64,000 nt of DNA, taken from Acipenser ruthenus (Eukaryota; Chordata; Actinopteri; Acipenseriformes; Acipenseridae). The DNA is taken from positions 15,658,862 through 15,722,861 of the forward strand of contig NC_081201.1 in NCBI RefSeq assembly GCF_902713425.1. Reading direction: 5' to 3'. The position numbers and the translations under genes were made by a program. The first letter of the stretch is position 1. Every line of letters begins with the position of its first letter. Under the pieces are notes generated by a model. That model was not told where the DNA came from. It saw only the letters and a program-made list of their open reading frames with translations, and made no database searches. Shown one piece after another: positions 53,455-64,000 of the stretch.

Positions 53455-55953
53455 TGTGGTTTGGTGGTGAGAAAGAGATGGACTGTTTTGACAATGACGC
53501 TGTGATGCAGAGTAAGGAGAACTTGAGTGGGAAGAACACCCGAAGATTCCAGTTAAAGAGTGTGGAAAAGAAATGGACCAGGAAAAGATTTGGTCGGGGA
53601 GATGCTGTTCTGTGTTTTTAATCTGTAGGTAAAGGACATCTTCTGCCAGGATATGGAGAGGAGTCTGGAGGTATTGGATTCAATAGATAAAGGTAATAGA
53701 TAAAAGTAACATCTTATTACTTAATAAGAAAAGGAAGCTAAATAATGTAGAGAGAGATCAGCTGGAGAAAGATCTGAGTAAGAAAGAGGTGGAGGAGGCC
53801 TTGGATTCCCCCGAGTGGTGCTAAAACCCTGGGGTGTGATGGCATTCCTAAGGAATTCTATGTAACCTTCTGGAGTATTATTGGAAATGATTTAATGGAG
53901 GTATACAATGACATTTTGGAAACAGGGAGTGTATCTAACAGTATGAAAAAGGGAATCATAAATTTGATCTTTAAAAAAGGGGAAAAAGAGGCACTTAAAT
54001 TGGAGACCAATTACTTTGCTTACGGTTGATAATAAAATTAAGTAAAGTAATGGTCAATAGATTGAAAGTAGTTATGTCATGTGTGGTACCTGAGGATCAA
54101 ACTTGTGGGGTCAGAGAGCGTACGAGTAGCTTAAATCTTCAATTAATAAGAGACGCCATCACTTGGGTTAAAGAGAGAGAGATCGGTCTTCACGTATGAT
54201 CAATATAGACCAGGAGAAGACTTTTGACTGTTAGCCAAGCTTTTCTTTTTCTGGTTTTACAGAAGATGAATTTTGGGCCTGGCTTTATCAGGTGGATTTA
54301 TATATTGTATAATGATGTGTATAGCTTGGTAAATGTTAACGGGTATATGACTGAGCCAGTGATACAGGGAGGGGGTGTGAGACAGGGTTGCCCCATGTCC
54401 CCATTATTATATGTTTTATTTATTGAACCTTTTGCAGAGATGAATTAGAAGTGATAATAGAATTCATGGAGTGCACTTACCTGGTAGCTGGGGTCAGTTC
54501 TTAAAGATAGCCCAATACGCAGATGATACTACAATCTGTCTAACAGTTGATGGGTCTGTAGATAGAGTATTACAACTGATGAACATATATAGCAAAGGCA
54601 CGGGGTCAAAGATTAATGTAACCAAGTCCTCGATCATGTACTATGGGAGTTGGGCAAACAGAAAAGATGCAAGAGGTGGGATACATTTATGTGAGGATGG
54701 CATCAAGATATTGGGAGTGTATTTAAGAATGATTGTGCAAAAAGAAATTGGGAGATCAAATTGGAAAAGTTAAAGAAAAAATTAAATGTGGCGACCACGA
54801 AGATTATCTTTGTCTGGTAAAGTGCTAGTTTTAAAAGCAGATATTCTGCCTACATTGATTTACCTGGCATACGTGTTTCCAGTACCAAAAGAGGGAAACT
54901 AAAAACAACAAGGTGTTTTCTTTCCTGTGGGGAGGGAAATATGAGTGTGAAAAGGGAGCTAATGTATATGCGGGTGGATGCTGGAGGGAGGGGGGTGCCA
55001 TGCATTCCATTAAAATGGGATGTTCTGTTTGTGTCACATGTGTAAAATGTTTAACTCTGTGGAGCATAAATGTTTTTTCTTGGCCTTTGCCTTGAGGGAT
55101 CTGGTCCCGATTTGATAATCTGCTTCCAAAAGCGGAGGAATTGCCCTGGCATTACGTATTTGCTGTGCTGTTCCTGAAAATGAATAAACAATACAAAACC
55201 AAGGAGATTTTGTTCAAGCATAGGCAGATGTACAGTATGTTAATGTGTAAAAGAGAAGTGAAACCTGAAAATGTATTTGTAGATGTTAATTGGAAGAGAA
55301 TACAATACAAGGATTTGGATAATAATCTAAAAGATTTGAACTGGAAATGTGCTCTTAATAGACTTCCAGTGAGGGAGACCCTCTATAGACATAACTGTTC
55401 AAGAACTCCTAAGTGTCCAAGAGGGTGTGGGAAGGATGAGACTATCAGACATTTACTGTGGGAATGTGCAGGCCCACAACTCCCCAGCAAATTTACAGAT
55501 TAATGGATTAGAATGGTTGCCCCAAATTATAATTTGAACTATGATATGGTGATATATGGATGTGAATTGATTGATTTTTCCAAAGGAGGTATTTAAAATT
55601 GCATGGCTTCTGGTTTTGTGGACAAAACTGATTTTATGGGACACAAGGAATATATGTGTTAAAAAGATAAAATATATTTCTGATGTAAAAGAAGCTGAAT
55701 TTCTCCTGTTGGGGAAAAATAAAGAAACAAAAATTAAAATTGATTTACAGATAATGGGGAAAGAAATGTAAAGAGAAATGGAAATCTTTATTTGATTATT
55801 GTACCAAGTTACTGTGATGTATGTATTGTGTTAATGTAATTATGATAGGAAATGTATGATAAAAGGTATAATTTGTATTGTTTGAAAGTTTATTTCTGTA
55901 TGGTTTATGACTTTTCTGTAATTTCCTAAAAAAAAAAAATAAAAAAAAAAAAA
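53455..55953 (+). mobile_element. K6: Keno-like LINE, internally deleted
   Basis: About 2.5 kb. The 5' end follows U2 nt 28, then almost all of ORF1 and the endonuclease region is missing and the RT region begins at about 53730. The A-rich tail abuts U2 at 55954 (TCTGTTATCAG, three bases lost). Confidence 0.83.
53730..55771 (+). pseudogene. K6 ORF2 remnant (reverse transcriptase and C-terminus)
   Basis: Reads in several frames: GCDGIPKEFYVTFW (about 53835), QTCGVR, NIDQEKTFD (about 54200), GGVRQGCPMSPLLYVLF (about 54375), QYADDTTICL (about 54510), SIMYYGSW (about 54635), C-terminal CPRGCGKDETIRHLLWEC (about 55415). Seven or more breaks. No endonuclease remains. Confidence 0.8.
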
Positions 55954-55969
55954 TCTGTTATCAGTTTAA
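55954..55969 (+). ncRNA. RNU2: U2 snRNA 3' fragment, unit 6, part before the DNA transposon
   Basis: TCTGTTATCAGTTTAA: U2 from about nt 39 up to its natural TTAA, where a piggyBac-like element is inserted. Confidence 0.85.
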
Positions 55970-56613
55970 CCCTTTGCAGTCCATTTATTAAGTGCGTGTC
56001 AGGTCCAATTTATTTTCACACGCACAGTTAATTTTAGACGTGCAGTTTAAGTGTTTTTTTCCCCCCCACAGTCAAACGGGTTTAAAGGGCCCTGCATATC
56101 AACAAAGCGCTCACTAGGCATCTCCAGCCCCGCCCCACCCTTTTGTTCGCTATAGCTTTCACCTATGCTAAGAAATTAATAATAATAATAACAACAATAA
56201 CAATAATAATAAGTCGTACATACCGATCAATCATCTCCTGATCACTCGTTTTATCACCAAACTCCTCAATAATGCGATCCAAGTCATTATTGTATTACTA
56301 TAGCATCTCAAAAAAGCTCTGCAAATGTCCGTGATATTCTCTGTGCGCTGATTCAGTAACAGCCAGCTTGTTTCCTTATGACCGCCCCTATCTGATGCCA
56401 GTGGCAAGTATGACTACTATTCATGAGATACGCCCTTTTTTTTTTTTTTTCGACTAGTCTCTGCTCCTGTCGCTCCAACTCTGCCATTTTCCGGTGAAAA
56501 AACGAGTAGAAACCCGTTTTTTTGCGTTTTTTTGATGTCGGACAGGGTCCGACATTGAACCGGATAGGAATAATTGCAATGTCTGACCAGGTCCGACATA
56601 GGACCGCAAAGGG
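55970..56613 (-). mobile_element. piggyBac-like non-autonomous DNA transposon, copy 2, inside U2
   Basis: 644 bp, same family as 18381-19034 but in opposite orientation: CCCTTTGCAGTCC at left, GGACCGCAAAGGG at right, TTAA on both sides (55966-55969 and 56614-56617). The U2 sequence CAGTTTAATATC supplies the TTAA. The internal frame shared with copy 1 is kept (IIEEFGDKTSDQEMID on the minus strand), again next to a GTATGT donor-like site. An (AAT)-type repeat lies near 56170-56212. Confidence 0.8.
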
Positions 56614-56617
56614 TTAA

Positions 56618-56702
56618 TATTTGATATGTCCCCCATAGGGGGACCGTCTATATTAAATTGATTATTGGAAGCGGGGCTTGCTCCGTCTACTCCACGCATC
56701 GA
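56618..56702 (+). ncRNA. RNU2: U2 snRNA 3' fragment, unit 6, part after the DNA transposon
   Basis: Continues TATTTGATATGTCC through stem IIb and the Sm region (ATTATTGG, altered from ATTTTTGG) to CGCATCGA, then is cut by a deletion into the spacer. Stem-loop IV, the 3' box and (GA)n are gone. Confidence 0.85.
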
Positions 56703-56777
56703 ACTTTGGGCTGGCTGGAAGGGCTGGGTCGCCAGCAAAGCCACGCTCTGGCTTCTTTATCTCAAATAAATCTTTCG
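56703..56777 (+). repeat. U2 array spacer remnant between units 6 and 7
   Basis: Only the last 75 bp of the spacer (GGCTGGAAGGGCTGGGTC... AAATCTTTCG). The whole promoter and U2 5' part of unit 7 are absent. Confidence 0.75.
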
Positions 56778-56905
56778 AGTTTGGGAGGGATTGGAATGTT
56801 GGGAAGGAGCGTAGGAGGTAGGCGTGTTGGAGGTTGGCGTGTTTGGAAGTAATTTGTTTTTCAATTGCAGATCTGGTGTCAGGATGGAAGTGCTTTGGAT
56901 TGGTG

Positions 56906-57460
56906 TTTTTTTCAGTGGGGACCGGGGTTATGTTCACTATCAGGGACAGCCTAAACTGTGGGAAATTGGGGCACTTGGCTGAGACCTGTAAAGAGGTTTG
57001 GTGCAGGAACTGTGGGAAGCAGGGGCATCTGTCTTCCCAATGTAAGGAGAAAGGGAGGATGGGATAGTGACCCCTGGTGGTGTGATGGAAAAAGAAAGTG
57101 GATTGGAGTGCAGACATTGAGGTTTCTGCCTCATCAGAAGGGGAGGAAGTGCCTGTGTTGAGAGGTTTTTCTGAAATTAGTGAGGAGTCGAGTGGAATGG
57201 ATTTTGTAGAGGTTACAAAAGAAAGAAAAAAGGAAAATGGAGGAGTCTCCAAAAAAAAAAGAGTAAAAATAAAAGCAAAAAGAGTGGATGTGTGTAATTA
57301 CCCGATTGACCCGGAGGTGGTGGAGCAGAGCATGTCTCTAAGCTCTGAAAGTGGGGATAGTTATGTGCCACCATCTTTTGTGTGTGAAGGAAGGAGTTTA
57401 GTGGAAGGGGCAGAAAATAATTTAAGAGGTGACAAAAATGAAGGGGAAAGGGCAACGTGA
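56906..57460 (+). pseudogene. K7 ORF1, C-terminal part
   Basis: Shows RGYVHYQGQPKLC (about 56920), then the knuckles GKLGHLAETC and CRNCGKQGHLSSQC (to about 57046), a frame change, then an acidic tail (SASSEGEEVPVLRGFSEISE) and a basic stretch (KKKRVKIKAKR, about 57257). The N-terminal half is missing. Stop near 57460. Confidence 0.75.
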
Positions 57461-57521
57461 AAACATTCAAAAGGAATTTTAAATGGAGGGTTTTTAAAGG
57501 TGTACAATCTTTTTATTGACA

Positions 57522-59710
57522 ATGTTTTTAACAGTAGCGTCCATTAATGTAAGAAGCATTTGTAATCCTGTTAGGTGTACCTCCATTTTTAAAAGCTTAG
57601 AGAGTGTGAATGCGGACATCATTTTTTTTACAAGAGTGCGGCATCCCTTTTAATAAAGAATATCTGAAACTAGAAAAGAAATGGGTGTATGGAAAATCGT
57701 TTTGGTCGGGTACGAATGACAATGAGAATGGTGGTGTGGGTATTCTTTTTAAAAACAACAAAAATATTGTTTTTAAGGGAATGAATGTTTTGGTTGACGG
57801 CAGAGCAATGCTGGTTTAAATTGGATATGGTAATAAAGAGAAACTTGATAAATGTATATGCCTCGCTGGACAAAAATGAAAGGTTTGAGTTGTTTGAGAG
57901 GATCGGGATTGCTCTGCTGTCAACCAAGTCCTTGGTGTTGGGAGGAGATCAATACGATTTTATCAACACAGGATAAGGGGGATGTGAGCAGAGGTGAAAT
58001 TAGATAAAACACATTTATTGCAAAGTATTGTCAAAGATATTAAATTTGACTGATGCTTTTAAAGAGTTTGCACCCGGGTGAAAGTGGGCATACGTGGTTT
58101 AATACAGAGGGGAATAGGATGTCACGAATTGATTATGTTTTTATCAAAAGATTTTAAATGTAGTCAATTCATTTTAGAGCCAGTGTTCTATTCAGATCAT
58201 GTTTTATTGTGTGCCAAGTTTGATTGTGGAGTGCCTGTGACTGTTGGAAGGGGTGTATGGAAGTTGAATGTGAAACTGCTTGAAGATGAGAAAGTGTGTG
58301 AGAGGTTGAGAGAGTTATGAAGGGTGGCAATCATTCAGAGATGTGCGAGTCTGTGTCTGAATGGTGGGAGGCGGTGGAAGCAAAGACTAGGGAATTTTTT
58401 ATAGTAGCAGCTAGGAAAAAGGTTTTTAAAAGAAAGGAAGAGGTATGCAGGGTTACAGTGCAGGCTTCAGAAGTTGTAAACCTTTTTAAAGGGACGGATT
58501 TGATTTCAATGATGACATCAAAGCCGTCAAACAGAAAATGAGATATTTGAAATAAAAACTAAGTCGGTTATTTGAGTAGAGTGGTGCACATTGAAAAAAA
58601 TGAAGTGTTCCCAGTTCTTTTTTTTTTTTTTTTTTTTTAAAAGGTGGTGGAGAACAATAAAATAATTTATGGTTTAAAAGATAAGGCTGGTGTTTTAAAA
58701 GAATAAAAACAAGAAATGTGTAAAGTTGCTAAATTTATGAGGAATTGTATAATGAAATTGATGAAAGTATTTTAAAAGGGGCGTGGAAAAGGTTTTATCG
58801 GAGGAGAAGGAGGGTATGGGGAGGGGAGATATCAATGGATGAGATACATTTAGCAATGAAGGATTTTAAAGCAAATAAAAATTAAAAAAACAGGGAATGA
58901 TGGATTGCCAGCAGAGTTTTATTGGAAGTTTTGGGGGATTTTAAAACTTTTTAAAATATAGGCAGGGGATCATCACACTTATTCAACAGGAAAGAAATGA
59001 TTTAAAAAACTGGGAGACCCATTAATTATGCACAGATAAGTTGCTTGCTAAGATTAATGATAAGGATCAGGGGGGTCATTGGGTCAGTGATCCACCCTGA
59101 TCAAGTGTGTGCAGTGCCAGGGAGGAGGATAGCGGACAATCTTATGTTGATTAGAGATTCCATCCAGTTTGCACTGGAGAGGAAGAATAAATTGTGTATT
59201 TTGAATTTGGAGAAAGCGTACGACAGGATTGCGCACAAATACATGTTAGCTGTACTGGCTCAGATGGGTTTTCCTAAAAATGTGATTAATTGGATCCAAA
59301 TTTTGTATAGGGAAATTGGCAGTAGGATTTTGATTAACAGTGATCTATCTGAGTCAGTGCAGGTTTTAAGTGGAGTAAGACAAGGCTGTCCGCTCTCGCC
59401 CCTGCTTTTTATTTGTTGCTCCCTGGATTACGAACCGATTATGTATGAAATACATAATGAAAGAGATCCAAAAAATGAATGGATTGTTCAATGGATCTTC
59501 ATAAATTGCATCATAGATGCCATCTGGAAAGGGAGGAATCGTTACATCCTCAAGGGGGAGCTGCTGTCCTGTGCCGAGACCATCCGGCTTGCCCTACACC
59601 TGCTGCAGGATTACTACGTCAGGGACCGGCTTGTTGAAGGTGTACATCGTGCCCGTCATCGATGGAAGGTGTTCTCCAGTGTTATGGTGGTTCATGAGCC
59701 TTATACTTAG
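57522..59710 (+). pseudogene. K7 ORF2, broken, with internal deletion
   Basis: Endonuclease part: NVRSI, QECGIP, WSGTNDNENGGVGILFKNN, NVYASL, SDHVLL, each separated by frame changes. A T tract lies at about 58618-58638. RT: PDQVCAVPGRRIADNLML (about 59095), LNLEKAYDRIAH (about 59200), SGVRQGCPLSPLLFICC (about 59370). The sequence then skips motif C, the thumb and the C-terminal knuckle and resumes at WIFINCIIDAIWKGRN (about 59490), homologous to the very C-terminus of K3. Ends 59710. Confidence 0.8.
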
Positions 59711-60122
59711 GGGATGAAGCGTTTCTGTAGAGGTGTTTTAGGATGAGCAAATAACATTGTACATGGTTTGTTTTTAGTAATTTTACAGGCTCTTAATGAA
59801 TTTTACTTTAAATGATTTGATTGTATTTTATTGCATTAATTGAATTGATTTGATTGTATTTTACTGTACTGTTGGAATTGATTAAGGAACTGCAGCGAGT
59901 GAATTTTATTGTTTAAGACATTTTATGAACTGTATTTGACTGGTCATGTATTATGTATTTAATTGATTTTTATTCTGTTTTATTGTATTTTATTGATTTT
60001 ATGCATATGTGATATAGGACATTGTGTATTATTTTGAATTGAATTTATGGTTTGTAATGTATTTGTTTGGAGAATTGTATGGATTTGTCTGTATTTGAAA
60101 ATAATTACTGAAAAACAAAAAA
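59711..60122 (+). other. K7 3' UTR
   Basis: AT-rich with repeated TTGATTGTATTTTATTG-like segments and an A-rich end before U2. No gene. Confidence 0.65.
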
Positions 60123-60257
60123 TCTGTTCTTATCAGTTTAATATCTGATACATCCCCCATAGGGGGACCAGTCTATATTAAAATTGATTTTTGGAAGCGG
60201 GAGATGGAACCGGGGCTTGCTCCGTCCACGCCACACATCGACCCGGTATTGCAGTAC
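60123..60257 (+). ncRNA. RNU2: U2 snRNA 3' fragment, unit 7
   Basis: From TCTGTTCTTATC through the Sm site (ATTTTTGG) to ATTGCAGTAC, then cut into spacer sequence (AGCCTGATGGACAGCC). The last part of U2, the 3' box and (GA)n are deleted. Confidence 0.9.
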
Positions 60258-60599
60258 AGCCTGATGGACAGCCTGCTCTGCTCACGCCAGTGTACCCAGA
60301 AGGCCTTGCACTCATGGGAGGAGGAGGATGAGCACAGCGGTAAAGCAGAAACTGAGCTGTTTAGTGGGGCAAGGAGCCCTCGCTTTCAAGGTGGCAGCAG
60401 CAGACCGAACGGCACTTGCGTTTTGGGAAGAGTTCCCGATTTTGTTTTTAATTGTTTTGTTTGGCCTTGCCGTCAGGTAGAGAAGGCCTTTGGGCCTGCC
60501 GGAAGGCCTGGGCCGCCAACAAAGCCACACTCTGGCTTCTCTGCAGCTCGAATAAATATGCCTTTTAAAACAAGTGATATTTAATACTGTATCCGATAC
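60258..60599 (+). repeat. U2 array spacer, unit 7
   Basis: GC-rich spacer with small deletions, ending CGAATAAATATGCCTTTTAAAA, followed by about 30 bp of unassigned filler before S6. No gene seen. Confidence 0.75.
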
Positions 60600-61394
60600 A
60601 AGATCCTGTGGGAGGGCCGTAACGTCTGTGTATCACAAGCAGGAGCTAGACACCATCACCACGACCAGAAGGGCACAAACTCTTATCAAGGACTTTGTAA
60701 TTCTGGACATCCGGACCCTCGGGAAGGACAAGGCCTGCGCGGAGTGGAGGATCGTCGGACTCCAGGACGTGAAGATGGAACAGCACCAAAGACTGGAACC
60801 GCTAGCTCCTAGGAGCGGGACTACGGGGCACCGCTAAGCCTTTTATTTATTTTGTCATGCCAGCATTCCACCCTTTTTAGCTGGCATGACCGTTTTTGAA
60901 CGGTGCCCTGGTTTTATGGACTCTTGTTTTTGATTTATTTTGAATGTTTTATTTGATTTTGTTTTTATGTATCTTTAAAAGATTTAATGCAAACTATTAA
61001 AAGTTACATTTTAAAGTGTCTTAATTTTAGAATTAACACAGTTTTATACACTGTCCCTTTAGTTTATTTTAGTTTTATAGTTTAGTTCTGTTTTATGTTC
61101 ACCTTTTGAACTTTGAGAGCACTCCCCGGCCCTCACAAACACTTTTTTATAAATGGTTCTTTCCCCCCCCAGTCACTTTTAAAGCAGCACAGGTTTTATC
61201 ATGTTGATTTTAATCTGTGTCTGTTTTAACCTTGTGCAAAGCACAATTGTCTTGGTGTTTTTAAATGTATTTCAAATGCTTTTAAAACAAAATGTATGTC
61301 TATGCGTGAATGTCATCTTTACAAGAAATGTAAAATGAATTAAAAAAGAATGGGTGTAAATGTAAAATATGTAAAATCAATAAAAAAGAATATT
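60600..61394 (+). mobile_element. S6: S-family LINE, short 5'-truncated copy
   Basis: Starts AGATCCTGTGGGAGG (S4 about 45188), i.e. only the last 60 codons and the 3' UTR. Joined at the left to CCTTTTAAAA of the same target through about 30 bp of filler. Ends AAGAATATTTAACTAAAAG, an altered version of the common junction, but no U2 promoter follows. The coding end is changed (the normal stop is lost and the frame runs on to 60837). The stems GTCATGCCAG/CTGGCATGAC are kept. Confidence 0.83.
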
Positions 61395-61905
61395 TAACTA
61401 AAAGAATGAGGAAGCTATATTCTTTATAAAAAAAGCAGTTTTTGATCTAGAAATAGCAATGGGTGTAAGGGCCTAAAGGGAAGAAGGGAAAAATGTTAAA
61501 CCCCGTGGACTCTGAATAATGTTAGGTCCATAATGCATTGTATACTCCCTTTGATGAAAATGTTCCTTTTATAGATATTTAAAATGCTTTTATAGATATT
61601 TTTAATGTGGTTATGATGAGTTTTGTATTTTTAGGGATCACTGGTTTAACGGGAAGATTGTTGTTTTTAATTTTGGATTTGGGAATGTAAAATTTGTGCA
61701 AGTTTTGTCAGGGGAGGGATTGTGGGTAATTGATAATGTACAGCGCTTTGAATTAACTTTTTGGAACGTATAGTTTGAATGGGTTTATATGGTTTTTCTT
61801 TTAAATTGTATTAACGAATGGGAACTTTTCAAATATTTAAAAAACTGGTTTTGTGGAATGTGCGAGTTTGCAGAACTGTAAAAAATTCTCAATAAAAAGA
61901 GTATT
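61395..61905 (+). mobile_element. S-like 3' tail, second insertion beside S6
   Basis: About 500 bp of AT-rich sequence ending CTCAATAAAAAGAGTATTTTACTA, nearly the same last 20 bases as S1 to S5, but the body does not match the S 3' UTR. It may be the tail of a related element lineage placed next to S6 at the same target. After it, AATCCTAAATG replaces the U2 promoter. No coding sequence recognised. Confidence 0.45.
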
Positions 61906-64000
61906 TTACTAATCCTAAATGAGCCCCTTAATGAATAACGGTTCCTTTATTTGAATGCACCAATTAAAAATCTGGTAAATTTAAAAAGGATGGAGTCCAC
62001 AATTAAATAATGGAATTTCCATTTGAAATGTTTAAATCAATATTAGATTAAATGAAAAGAATTTAAATACAATTTTTAAATTGACCTATAGAGCTATATT
62101 TAATTAATGTTCAATAATAACACAATGAACAATATATTAGGGAACAGCTGTAATTTATTTTATTTAAGTAGTCTATTTAAAAAGGGACAGGAAATGCAGT
62201 TTCTTTTTTTTTTACCCATGAAGAAGCTCCAAAAATCGAGCAAAATGTTGGGACCTTTTATTTTATTTATTTAAGTTTCTTTTAAACATTAAAATAAAAG
62301 AATAACTTAATTGAAACTTAAATCACGGCAAATTTAAAAATGGTTAAGGCCGGGGCCCCAAACAAATAGATATATATTTTTCGAAACTATTTTGTTCTAA
62401 TCTGCTTGGGGGGAAAAAGGTTTATCTCCTTTTTTCTTTTCAACAACTATTTTGGAATACACCTTGATGGAAACGTATAACAAAAGGAGGATCCTTCATA
62501 AACTGGAGATAAAAACTGTATATCAAAAGCTGTATATCAAGAGACTCAAAGCCATCTAAAAAACCTGGACCTGAGAGGATCCCTCATAAACTGGATGTAA
62601 AAACTGCATACCAGAACACTCCTGAAACCATCTAAAAAACCTGGATCTGAGGGGAGTTTACTGTTGATTTATTGTTGACAATTTGAATCTTGATTTGCTG
62701 TTGTTAACTTTCATAGCTTTTTAATAATGCTGCATCTAAATGAGACAACTTTAGTATATCTAAAGTTTCTTTTGCTAAACAAGCTAAAATCTTTTATAAA
62801 TGAATACAAGCAATACATCATACTGATATCATTAATACGGCTATATCTACACAAGAGGCTCCAAAAGGCAAATTAACTGATTTTATTAAACCAGCCTCCA
62901 AAAGAAAATAAGAAAACTAATTGAAACAAATGCAATTGATTGGGTCATGAACAACTTATCAATACTAAGTCAGCATTACGATGAAGTAATTGCAAGAAGA
63001 GACCAACAGTGGGGAGGCCTTTAATAAAGCCAGCCAATGGGCAAGAAAATATTTTAAAAAGATGCTTCAATACAAACTGCTTACACTTTAAATCTGTCCT
63101 ACAAACGAAGGTACACCCAATTGAGAATTTACTCCCCCCCCCCCCCCCCCCCCCGAGACAACAAATAGAAACAAACATTCAACTATTAGAGATTCCAGAA
63201 TCCAACTCACTTTTCAATACTACCGATTTTCCTTCTCTACCCTCATCACAATTGGTTCTACCTTATCTATCAATTACACCCATTTCAGATACTAGTCCCA
63301 TAATACCCATCATACCTTCTGGCACTCCTAAGTTAGACAGAGCACTGAAACTTTACAAAATATAAACTTAGATACACCCAAATCACAAACAGAAATAAAC
63401 ATCCAAATATCTAGAGATTTCACAACTCAACTCACTTTTCAATACCAACTGATTTTCATCCTCTAGTTTATAGACAGACTTCTGTAAATACAACTAGTCC
63501 TACAAGACCTAGTATACCTTATGACACTTCTAGGTTATCTAGACAGAGTATTGAAACCTTACAAAAAACACTCCCCATCAACAAAGTAATCTCAGTTCAG
63601 ACTGAAATCGCTTGTATACCTTCAGTAACCTGTTATAAATGATTCACCAATTCTCTAAATTGCAATTTAATACTCATTTGTTATCTCTTCCTACAGATAC
63701 CATTGATATTTTATCTTCTATACCAGTGGAACTTACGGAAGTTACATCAACATCTATTTCAAGGGTTGCCCATGTCATTCACAAGGACAATTTCGATCTT
63801 ACAGAAACAAATAGAGAGCTTAAGGATGAACAGTCCCAAACACATGATGTTACCTGAACACAATGGGGAAAGAAGTTCTGAATCCTCTCCAAATTCCAAT
63901 AACAATTCCAGGAACGCTGAACATGGACAACCCTTGAATGCGTTCAATTCAAACCCGATAATAGAATAGAAAGACATTTAAAAACATCTAGAAAAAATTG
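61906..64000 (+). other. AT-rich flank outside the U2 array, possible Penelope- or DIRS-like relic
   Basis: No U2, S or K sequence. A degenerate hammerhead-like stretch (CATGAAGAAGCTCC... GAGCAAAATGTTGGGA, about 62217-62252) resembles the terminal ribozyme motif common in Penelope-like elements. Two imperfect repeats of ATCCcTCATAAACTGGA lie near 62491 and 62578. Translated stretches at about 62970-63365 (WGGLNKASQWARKYF-like across frames, poly-Pro) and 63639-63960 recall the variable N-terminal ORF of such elements. A C-run lies at about 63137-63154. Broken and unassigned; family is a guess. Confidence 0.35.

Larger units (their letters stand above)
56778..60122 (+). mobile_element. K7: Keno-like LINE related to K3 ORF2, truncated and internally deleted
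   Basis: Joined at its 5' side to spacer AAATCTTTCG. ORF1 knuckles from about 56945, ORF2 from 57522, 3' UTR to an A-rich tail and U2 TCTGTTCTTATC at 60123. The ORF2 start FLTVASINVRSI and WSGTNDN group it with K3 ORF2 and S, not with K1, K2, K4 or K5. The 5' border is unclear; 56778-56905 is unassigned. Confidence 0.8.
1..61905 (+). repeat. Tandem U2 snRNA gene array, all visible units disrupted
   Basis: Five U2 5' fragments (starting 1849, 9284, 19476, 32942, 53427) and six U2 3' fragments (starting 14145, 24167, 38631, 50844, 55954, 60123) recur in one orientation with the same promoter and spacer around them. Removing the mobile elements gives a unit of about 0.9 kb: promoter about 250 bp, U2 about 189 bp, 3' box, (GA)n, spacer about 400 bp. 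U2 genes are tandemly repeated in many vertebrates. Every gene here is split by a LINE at the same U2 position. The array ends at about 61.9 kb, after which no U2 sequence is seen. Confidence 0.92.

Overview
This window looks like the decayed flank of a vertebrate tandem U2 snRNA gene array that has been taken over by target-specific non-LTR retrotransposons (LINEs). No single-copy host protein gene is visible. A ray-finned fish is the best guess, with a non-teleost such as a sturgeon possible but unproven. The reasons are Keno-type U2-targeting LINEs (a family I know from fishes), Tx1-group ORF1 proteins with CCHC knuckles, a fish-type tRNA SINE and a CR1/L2-like LINE.

The basic repeat is about 0.9 kb. 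It has an upstream promoter (octamer-like ATGCAATT plus GC box about 210 bp before the start, PSE candidate near -55), the U2 gene (about 189 nt), a snRNA 3' box, a (GA)n tract and a spacer of about 400 bp. Seven units are at least partly present and none has an uninterrupted U2 gene. Wherever both halves or a junction survive, U2 is split after about nt 28 and resumes near nt 39 (TCTGTTCTTATC), with a Keno-like LINE (called K1 to K7 here) between. The K copies belong to several diverged lineages and nearly all are broken. K2 keeps a whole ORF1.

A second LINE family, called S here, lies at a different fixed point in the same repeat: just upstream of the promoter octamer, at CCTTTTACTAAAG. S1 to S6 have different 5' truncations but the same 3' junction, which points to repeated targeting of a U2 upstream site. 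S4 (39285-46033) has both ORFs open (648 and 1147 aa) and a structured 3' UTR shared by all copies. A third LINE (T, minus strand, 5424-8609) is of the L1-Tx1/Kibi-Koshi sort and starts exactly in the (GA)n/(TC)n tract behind the U2 3' box. So three Tx1-group elements occupy three addresses of one snRNA repeat.

Layout: S1 3' part (1-1594); promoter, U2 5' and K1 (1607-5423); T (5424-8609); spacer, promoter and K2 (8610-14144); U2 3' split by a solo LTR (14145-14760); S2 holding a piggyBac-like element (15085-19222); K3 (19504-24166); S3 holding a CR1/L2-like LINE (24778-32690); K4 holding a SINE and a second solo LTR (32970-38630); S4 (39285-46033); K5 (46146-50843); S5 (51516-53210); K6 (53455-55953); a second piggyBac-like element in U2 (55970-56613); K7 (about 56778-60122); S6 and an S-like tail (60600-61905). 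After that the array stops. The last 2.1 kb is AT-rich, possibly a Penelope- or DIRS-like relic with a degenerate hammerhead-like motif.

The U2 fragments and spacers are nearly alike between units while the K insertions are diverged and decayed. S copies are near-identical and so look recent. Element letters are local labels; family assignments rest on motif reading, not on searches.
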